DNA from: Candidatus Thalassarchaeaceae archaeon
GTDB lineage: Archaea > Thermoplasmatota > Poseidoniia > Poseidoniales > Thalassarchaeaceae
Reading direction: 5' to 3'
NCBI GenBank assembly: GCA_943841885.1
Contig: CALSZZ010000001.1
Location: 469,157 to 533,156 of the forward strand
Length of the DNA stretch: 64,000 nucleotides
In this document: positions 59,150 through 64,000 of the stretch, in pieces
Layout of the letters: each line of letters opens with the position of its first letter
How positions within the stretch are numbered: the first letter of the stretch is position 1
Program-made: the position numbers and the translations under genes
The notes under the pieces: generated by a model
Databases searched by the model: none
What the model was told of the DNA's origin: nothing
What the model saw: the letters and a program-made list of their open reading frames with translations, nothing else

Positions 59150-59269
59150 TTATTCCTCTTTTACACTCTCTTGATGTTCTTTCAATTTAGTTTCAAATTC
59201 TTCTTGGGATAAACCATGCCAACCTATACACATTCCTGTTGGTGATCTACCGCATCCGCATTTACTCAT
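59150..59269 (-). CDS. 39-residue Cys-rich mini-protein, CGCGRSPTGxCxGWH
   Basis: The minus-strand frame from ATG at 59267-59269 reads MSKCGCGRSPTGMCIGWHGL and then a helical acidic tail, ending TAA at 59150-59152. Three cysteines and a histidine are arranged as C-x-C ... C-x3-H, resembling a small metal- or Fe-S-binding mini-protein like CDGSH-type peptides. I recall similar short CGCGRSPTG proteins in marine bacteria, but cannot verify. It overlaps no other gene and ends 3 bp before the next gene's start. Confidence 0.65.
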   Translation of the reverse strand: MSKCGCGRSPTGMCIGWHGLSQEEFETKLKEHQESVKEE

Positions 59270-59358
59270 AATATTCAGCTCCTAGTAAACATCGCACTTG
59301 ACTTGAGTATTAAGGAGGAGAAGTCTCAATCTTGGCACTACAGTATCATGAGTGATAC

Positions 59359-59727
59359 TTGCAAGTTGATATACAGAGACTACTTAGTGACATTATGCAA
59401 CCAGTAACTGAAGTGAAGCCAATATGCCTTCAATCCGCAGTAAAAAACACCATTGAAATGCTTGGGAAATCTCACGTGTTAGAGATTCTCTATTTTCTGT
59501 CCAGGAGAGAAGGCCCAGTAAGATTCAATGAACTCAAGCGTGAGTTGTCGATTACTGCAACGACCCTGAGTCGAAGGTTGGACGAGTTTATTGAATTCGA
59601 ACTTGTCACAAGAGAAGTTTTTGCTGAAGTTCCAGCACGTGTCGAGTATACATGTTCTATGAAAGGGAAAACACTTCGACCCGTTCTTCGGGATCTGTTT
59701 GAATGGGCTGAAAGTAATAATTCCTAG
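59359..59727 (+). CDS. HxlR-family winged-helix regulator
   Basis: 122 residues (TTG 59359; ATG 59395 would give 110). The pattern ICLQSAVKNTIEMLGKSHVLEILYFLSRREGPVRFNELKRELSITATTLSRRLDEFIEFELVTREVFAEVPARVEYTCSMKGKTL is the HxlR/MarR-like wHTH with the typical P-x-R-V-E-Y-x-L-T-x-x-G-x-x-L wing. The conserved N-terminal Cys (C-P-I-like; here ICLQ) may sense redox or electrophiles. It is followed 12 bp later by an antibiotic-monooxygenase-like gene, which it may control. Confidence 0.82.
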   Translation: MQVDIQRLLSDIMQPVTEVKPICLQSAVKNTIEMLGKSHVLEILYFLSRREGPVRFNELKRELSITATTLSRRLDEFIEFELVTREVFAEVPARVEYTCSMKGKTLRPVLRDLFEWAESNNS

Positions 59728-59739
59728 GGTGATTCAGAA

Positions 59740-59997
59740 TTGAAAGTAATATCAAAATTCAAAGTGACCAAAGGTTACGGAGTATGGAAAAAAGAATTCG
59801 AGTCAAACGAGGCCATGAGGCTAAAAGATAACGTTAGAGTCTTAGCTTATGGTCATGACAACGAAAGTAACGTATACACGGTTGTCGAAATGAATTCAAT
59901 TGAGGATAAGCGATTAAATGACCCCAGTATGATTAAATTTAGAGAAAAGGCGGGGGTTGATCACGCCTCGTTGGAAATCATAGCATTGATTGAATAA
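59740..59997 (+). CDS. Small dimeric alpha/beta-barrel protein (ABM-like)
   Basis: 85 residues from TTG 59740. The layout of MKVISKFKVTKGYGVWKKEFESNEAMR, VRVLAYGHDNESNVYTVVEMNSIE and ending GVDHASLEIIAL resembles the beta-alpha-beta-beta fold of small ferredoxin-like dimers such as ABM or DUF3764-type proteins. Catalytic residues are not evident. It follows the HxlR gene closely, so it may be a target or accessory of that regulator. Assignment is low. Confidence 0.55.
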   Translation: MKVISKFKVTKGYGVWKKEFESNEAMRLKDNVRVLAYGHDNESNVYTVVEMNSIEDKRLNDPSMIKFREKAGVDHASLEIIALIE

Positions 59998-60179
59998 TGT
60001 TATTGATTAAATCTAAGCAGTCGGTAGGGAACTTGATACTAAGCACTACAACGGTTCTATATTACGTATCTTTAAAGTTCGGGTTGTTACTAGGACCCAT
60101 CTTTGCAATAATGGGTTTTCAGTACTAACGCTATTTTATGAATATGTAAATATCTAGTAAAATAAGGTTATTAATAAAG

Positions 60180-60692
60180 CTAGAACCATCCTTTTTGTTT
60201 AGCTTCGTATATATCATAGAAGTCTTGATCACTTTTTGTAATATAGATTACTCCTTCAATAAATGCAATAATAGCATTGACTAAAGCAGGAAGGATTAGT
60301 AGCCATCCGATTGTTCCTAAAAGGAGCATAATGACGCCTGGAGTATTGTATCCTAGGTAAAATTTGTGGATCCCAAATCCTCCCAGAAAGATTGCTAGTA
60401 ATCCAGCAACAAGCTTATCTTTCTCTCTTGGCCTACCGCCTGTGGGCAATATGTTAGTTGATCCAGGAATGGGAATTATTTGCTTAGCAATTTCACCTTC
60501 TATCTGAAAATCTACTCTTCCTCCATTATAAATTTGATTATGATTAGATAAAATGTCTGCGAAATTAAATGAATATCTATAATTATCATCTCCAGAAATT
60601 ATCCCAGTTCCGTCGCTAACATGAATAATTTGTCCTTGCATAGAACGAACATTATTTTCTTGACTTGATGAAGACGGTTGCTCATTTACCAT
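60180..60692 (-). CDS. TM2-domain protein with N-terminal cold-shock-like domain
   Basis: 170 residues. Residues ~18-70 (MQGQIIHVSDGTGIISGDDNYRYSFNFADI ... GGRVDFQIEG) resemble a cold-shock-like OB fold. Residues ~93-150 are a TM2 domain (DKLVAGLLAIFLGGFGIHKFYLGYNTPGVIMLLLGTIGW) with two helices and the conserved G-x-x-G-x-H-x-F-Y-L-G. The pairing with an OB-like domain is also known from bacterial TM2 proteins. Function is unknown. It stands alone on the minus strand. Confidence 0.75.
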   Translation of the reverse strand: MVNEQPSSSSQENNVRSMQGQIIHVSDGTGIISGDDNYRYSFNFADILSNHNQIYNGGRVDFQIEGEIAKQIIPIPGSTNILPTGGRPREKDKLVAGLLAIFLGGFGIHKFYLGYNTPGVIMLLLGTIGWLLILPALVNAIIAFIEGVIYITKSDQDFYDIYEAKQKGWF

Positions 60693-60814
60693 ATCTTTAA
60701 CGGTATTAGTACAATATATATAATAATAACTAAATTTTTATTCAGTAAGGCATAGTAATAAGTAGTAATAAAAAGGTTAAAAACGGAGTAATTAAACCTA
60801 GAGAGAAAATTACT

Positions 60815-60851
60815 CGTTTATTTGATTGATAATAAACGGATAATCTATCAA
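60815..60851. promoter_or_regulatory. Nested inverted repeats upstream of the 60877 gene
   Basis: A perfect 8-bp hairpin CGTTTATT-N8-AATAAACG (60815-60838) overlaps a second pair, TTGATA at 60826-60831 and TATCAA at 60846-60851. The set lies 25 bp before the ATG at 60877, so it could be an operator or terminator. Purely structural evidence. Confidence 0.4.
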
Positions 60852-60876
60852 TAAACTAATTTGAAGTAGGAAATAT

Positions 60877-61269
60877 ATGGTAGAATCGAAGCTTGATCCC
60901 CATGCGGCTGCGATGATGATTGGACTAGAAGTCAACCACCCTATTACTGATCCAGACTGGGAAAGGCTTGACCAAAGAGGTCCGCTTTCCACTCGATGGG
61001 CATGGGGTTGGATGTCACCGGATGAGCATGTTGTGGTGAGTGATAAAGGCCAAGTGTACGTCCTAGTCGACCGCGAAGACATCACGAAAATCGATAGAGA
61101 ATCTCTCAGCCTGGGAGTAACTGGGAGCCTAGTTGGCTGGTTGCGAAGGGCCCTGCGTTGGTCAAAAATCATAGAGGATCTATACGTAGAAGCTGATGAC
61201 GAGCCTAGAGACGAGTTAGAAGACGATGCCCGAAATCTGGACCTGCTCCCTCCTAGACGTCGTAAGTGA
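60877..61269 (+). CDS. Small soluble protein, GC-rich codons, unknown
   Basis: 130 residues. Its codons end in G or C far more often than neighbours (for example GACGAG, CTCGAT-like runs), and it is clearly richer in GC than the flanking intergenic DNA. The sequence has two Trp-rich stretches (DPDWERLDQRGP, RWAWGWMSPDEHVVV) and a C-terminal acidic-then-basic tail (ARNLDLLPPRRRK). No membrane helix. It looks like a recently acquired orphan. Confidence 0.5.
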   Translation: MVESKLDPHAAAMMIGLEVNHPITDPDWERLDQRGPLSTRWAWGWMSPDEHVVVSDKGQVYVLVDREDITKIDRESLSLGVTGSLVGWLRRALRWSKIIEDLYVEADDEPRDELEDDARNLDLLPPRRRK

Positions 61270-61521
61270 TAATTTACAGGTTTATAGCAGTGAAACCGTT
61301 AAACACAGGGCTGTCAATATCCCTAGCGAAGTTCGCTGGATTGCACTACATCGGTTACATTGTTACATATCCATCAATATGGGTATCTACCTAAGACCGA
61401 TTATGATACGATCTATCTACAACGGGTTGTACCTATACCCCTAGTTTACGCATGAGTATAGTAGGGATATGTTCTTTATCTCCTGTAAACTTGTGAGTAC
61501 CAATATAAACTAATATACAAT
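61270..61521. other. Non-coding interval with motif copy 2
   Basis: No convincing gene was seen in 61270-61521. The interval holds several short palindromes and the minus-strand copy of GTAAACTAGG at 61440-61449. A weaker relative (TGTAAACT) lies near 61485. The 72-codon plus-strand frame across 61226-61444 has no conserved look. Confidence 0.5.
61440..61449 (-). repeat. Island motif GTAAACTAGG, copy 2
   Basis: The minus-strand copy; its flank (CATGC before, GGTATAGG after) partly matches copy 1 (CATAC before). It lies about 75-100 bp upstream of the 61540 gene. Confidence 0.45.
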
Positions 61522-61539
61522 GTGATAAAGCGATGTTTA

Positions 61540-62712
61540 ATGGTTACATTGTTACAACATTTAAGAAAGTTTTTTCAAGAACCTGTGACCATTGTAAGAA
61601 CATTCTTATTTCCTTTAATCTTATTTGTTGTTCTTCTTCAGTCATATTTTTCACTTCTATTGTTCTATGAAAGCAACATAAAATATTCAGATGGATTATA
61701 TATACTTCTTCTTACTCTTCTTAATTTTATCTTCTTATTTTGGTTACCATTTAAATTATTTAAGAAAGGACTTGCTCAGGTAGAATATTTCATTGAATTA
61801 GATAATCTTGGTATTATTGTTGTGTCTGAGGAAGAAGAGGAGGTTGGATATGACATTGGAGACATTGAAACATATAAAATTATAAGGGTTAGAGAAGATC
61901 AATTTATGGCCACTGAAGAACTATCTAAAGAAGTAAACAAACATATGCGCTTAGGATGGAGACTTGCCGGAGGTCAGTCAACATCTGGTAGAAATCCTAG
62001 ATTCATAACTCAAGCAATGGAGCGAGATTTACCCGAAGAAGAGCCAGAAATATATGTTGATTATGATGATTATGAGTCAGACTGGAGGGAGAATAGAGCT
62101 AAAGAGCTCGGAATCTATAATTCAGAGTCATGTACTAAAATTAGCGCCATATTCAAAGAAATTTATAATGTAATGCTAGAACTTTCTGAGGATGATTTGG
62201 GATATCCTGGGACTAAATTTTTTGGTGAAGAATTTGGTAAGGAAGGAATAAGTTGGCATCCTGATTCAAAGACCGATAACCCTGCTTGGCTGAATAGAAA
62301 TATACCGGAATATGAAATTGGTTTCAAATACCCAATCTATTCACTCACTCACGCCATGAATTGCTATTGGGGGAATGATAACTATTTCTTTTTGTATGCC
62401 TATTTTGACCCTTTCAAAATTAACTGGAAGTTAGAAGATAATAATGAAGAAATTGGTAGAAGGAACTACAACTTGGAAAAATGGAGAAAAGGGTTAGATG
62501 CCAGTATAGAAGATAGAATCAATGGAATCATCACAGAGAACCTATCTACATTGGAAAATTATTACGAAGAATATATACAAATGAAGAGGGAAAAATATGA
62601 TGATGAAGATTGGGAAGATAAGCCACAATGGTTTCTGAAGAATCCTGAGAGTAAAAATTCGGGAACAACAATAAAAAGACTGATTTCACTCTTTGACTAT
62701 TATTCAGGCTAA
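61540..62712 (+). CDS. Two-helix membrane protein with DUF1737-like domain
   Basis: About 390 residues from ATG 61540 (frame also open from 61522). Residues 1-75 contain two membrane helices (FLFPLILFVVLLQSYFSLLLFY; LYILLLTLLNFIFLFWLPF). Residues ~105-165 include IIRVREDQFMATEELSKEVNKHMRLGWRLAGGQSTSG...ITQAMERD, similar to the DUF1737 pattern (V-x-x-x-x-x-x-L-x-x-x-V-N-x-x-L-x-x-GW-x-L-x-GG). The rest is acidic, aromatic and likely soluble. No catalytic motif is evident. It is the longest orphan of the island; a defence or sensing role is only a guess. Confidence 0.55.
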   Translation: MVTLLQHLRKFFQEPVTIVRTFLFPLILFVVLLQSYFSLLLFYESNIKYSDGLYILLLTLLNFIFLFWLPFKLFKKGLAQVEYFIELDNLGIIVVSEEEEEVGYDIGDIETYKIIRVREDQFMATEELSKEVNKHMRLGWRLAGGQSTSGRNPRFITQAMERDLPEEEPEIYVDYDDYESDWRENRAKELGIYNSESCTKISAIFKEIYNVMLELSEDDLGYPGTKFFGEEFGKEGISWHPDSKTDNPAWLNRNIPEYEIGFKYPIYSLTHAMNCYWGNDNYFFLYAYFDPFKINWKLEDNNEEIGRRNYNLEKWRKGLDASIEDRINGIITENLSTLENYYEEYIQMKREKYDDEDWEDKPQWFLKNPESKNSGTTIKRLISLFDYYSG

Positions 62713-62799
62713 GGTTTAAGATTTTCTCTATACGGTTAGTATCTAAGCGTTTAGTATTTATTATCAATATCTACTTGAGTACCCCTTGTTTATTTATCT

Positions 62800-62809
62800 G
62801 TAAACTAGG
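62800..62809 (+). repeat. Island motif GTAAACTAGG, copy 3
   Basis: The third copy, followed by GTCCCCC. It lies in the 219-bp spacer (62713-62931) between the DUF1737-like gene and the HNH-like gene, about 140 bp upstream of the latter. Confidence 0.45.
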
Positions 62810-62946
62810 GTCCCCCTTCTAGATGAATACGTAATAATGGGTAGGGATCTTTATGCCCGCATCAACTAGGGGGCATTATTACAAATTTTAGTTCATATGG
62901 TAATATTGAACCAAAGACTAAGTACCCAATAATGCGATTTGTATTT

Positions 62947-63414
62947 ATGAGCAACGTACAAAGATATGGTAAATTTGTTACAGGAAAGTGCGGACATTGT
63001 GGAAGAGAAAGTGAAGATACTCAGATGCATCACATAATTAGCCGAAGTAAAATTAAGAAGATGAATAGGGATAGATTGGAATATTGTGCATCAGGAACTG
63101 GTTTGAGTAAAGAAGAAATAAAATTGAAAACCTATATTCAATTAAAAGAAATACTCATACATAAATGGCCGAATAATATCACCGAGATGTGTAAATACTG
63201 TCATGATTTGACAGAATCTTCAGAACTCTACAACAAACCTCGTCGTAAACAATGGTCTAAGAAGAAAGATTGGCAAGCTTATGGAAAACAAGATATGAGT
63301 TTACCACAATGCAGAGGTATATCCTATCGCGGAACGAAGAAAGAAGGACAATGTAAGATCAGAGGTGATTTGAATGCTGATGGTTTGTGTTCTACACACA
63401 GATATCAGTTATAG
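62947..63414 (+). CDS. HNH-like zinc protein
   Basis: About 155 residues from ATG 62947 (frame open from 62932). A first Cys pair GKCGHCG and MHHIISRSKIK are followed after an insertion by NNITEMCKYCHDL. This order (C-x2-C ... HH ... N ... C-x2-C-H) fits an HNH nuclease with a structural zinc. The C-terminal part RRKQWSKKKDWQAYG is basic, then LPQCRGISY...GQCKIRGDLNADGLCSTHRY adds another Cys/His cluster. Without neighbours it could be a homing, restriction or phage-type nuclease. Confidence 0.65.
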   Translation: MSNVQRYGKFVTGKCGHCGRESEDTQMHHIISRSKIKKMNRDRLEYCASGTGLSKEEIKLKTYIQLKEILIHKWPNNITEMCKYCHDLTESSELYNKPRRKQWSKKKDWQAYGKQDMSLPQCRGISYRGTKKEGQCKIRGDLNADGLCSTHRYQL

Positions 63415-63489
63415 TAAAATTTGATGATATTTTACACATTCATAAAATAGGGAGGAATATTATAGACCCAGAATATTCATCATGATGTT

Positions 63490-63693
63490 ATGGTAAATTG
63501 TAAACATGTATTAGAGAAGCCCAAAATAGAAGATATATACGAATTTTGTGAGTATGGTGAACCAGATTACGTAATGGTCAGAATGAAATGTGCTCATTGT
63601 GGAATGATAGGTCACGCTGCAGCAACTCTCGAATGGGATACTGCAATGTTTGATGAGGAAATTGATTGGGTCGAAAAGATTGAATTCGAATGA
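63490..63693 (+). CDS. Small zinc-knuckle protein
   Basis: 67 residues. The sequence CKHVLEKP...MKCAHCGMIGHAAATLEW has a Cys-His and a C-x2-C pair that can bind one zinc. The rest is acidic. No further clue. It follows the HNH-like gene on the same strand after 75 bp and may be its accessory. Confidence 0.5.
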   Translation: MVNCKHVLEKPKIEDIYEFCEYGEPDYVMVRMKCAHCGMIGHAAATLEWDTAMFDEEIDWVEKIEFE

Positions 63694-63807
63694 TAATTGA
63701 GCAAAATCTTTACCGACTAATCTTTGTTGTTATACAACAGTTACTAGATTATACCAAAGATAATATTCAGAAAAATCTAATACCGTCGCACTAGCATTAA
63801 TGCAACA

Positions 63808-64000
63808 ATGCAACATCCTTGGGCAAATGAAAGAGGGCGAGTCCCGGACGGCCATTGGGAATCGAGGCAGAACAGAGTCAATTATCTTCGATGGTTGGGG
63901 GCTCAGTTGGGCTTCAAAAAAACGGAAGACTGGTACTCCATCAGATTCTCCGATTTTGTCAAATTAGGAGGAAGGAGCCTCTATGTACACGTGTACCAAC
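63808..64000 (+). CDS. Partial protein with an LGFKKTEDWYSI motif
   Basis: The frame opens at ATG 63808 and continues past the window edge. The pattern RVNYLRWLGAQLGFKKTEDW followed by YSIRFSDFVKLGGRSLY is like a short module (LG-x-x-LG-x-x-x-x-E-D-W-Y-x-[VI]) that I associate with proteins of plants, algae and large DNA viruses. Codons here are relatively GC-rich. Too little remains to name it. Confidence 0.5.
   Translation, partial: MQHPWANERGRVPDGHWESRQNRVNYLRWLGAQLGFKKTEDWYSIRFSDFVKLGGRSLYVHVYQ

Noticed and set aside
61226..61444. 72-codon plus-strand frame
   Set aside because: Overlaps the preceding gene's 3' end in another frame, no homology-like pattern, rich in Ile/Tyr codons typical of AT-rich intergenic DNA.

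Overview
The window is a low-GC (roughly one-third G+C by eye) archaeal chromosome segment. Archaeal information-processing genes dominate: family B DNA polymerase, a GINS subunit, aIF5B, aEF1A, ribosomal proteins L7Ae, S28e, L24e, S8e and S10, SRP19, Sec61-beta, deoxyhypusine synthase and a Tma20-like PUA protein. They sit beside an aerobic aa3-type cytochrome c oxidase operon, SAP-domain and PKD-domain surface proteins, RCC1-type repeats and a PGF-CTERM-like surface giant. This mix fits a planktonic marine euryarchaeote of the Marine Group II/III kind (Poseidoniia-like). The placement is inferred from gene content; no 16S gene is present.

Region 1 (1-13.4 kb): UbiD (truncated by the window edge) and UbiA for quinone synthesis, uvrB with an apparent frameshift, deoxyhypusine synthase, an Hc1-like small DNA-binding protein, an aminotransferase with an epimerase-like partner, a PRC-barrel protein, tRNA-Ile, PRPP synthetase, the L7Ae-S28e-L24e cluster, NDK and IF2. 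Region 2 (13.4-20.5 kb): MoxR ATPase and a ParA ATPase converging on a long coiled-coil protein, then a zinc-ribbon protein, a P1B metal ATPase, a HAD phosphatase and tRNA-Leu. Region 3 (20.6-31.5 kb): GINS, a bleomycin-hydrolase-like peptidase, S10 and EF1A, a PKD lipoprotein, PolB, a branched-chain aminotransferase, SRP19, S8e and a PUA protein.

Region 4 (31.5-42.3 kb) holds the most intriguing arrangement. Three same-strand genes encode a membrane protein with an N-terminal SAP (DNA-binding) domain, a ParA ATPase, and an EamA-type ten-helix permease whose first residues copy the ParB N-terminal ParA-interaction peptide. Together they could tether or position DNA at the membrane. RimK-like ligase, a XerA-like recombinase, Sec61-beta, an RNA m5C methyltransferase and an Lrp regulator follow. 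Region 5 (42.4-47.2 kb) is the cytochrome oxidase operon (II, I, III, IV); subunit I carries an N-terminal secreted domain with a C-x-C-H motif. Region 6 (47.1-55.6 kb): tRNA-Ser, a lipid kinase, RibD and a 2031-residue acidic, Ca-binding-repeat surface protein.

Region 7 (55.65-64 kb) looks like an accessory island. It opens with a 28-nt 3' tRNA remnant fused directly to a truncated RCC1-repeat frame. It continues with acetyltransferase genes and a decayed acetyltransferase copy, a truncated SMR transporter, small membrane and zinc proteins, an HxlR regulator, HNH-like and orphan genes, and a dispersed 10-bp intergenic motif. The tRNA remnant's orientation predicts that the intact tRNA lies beyond the right edge of the window.
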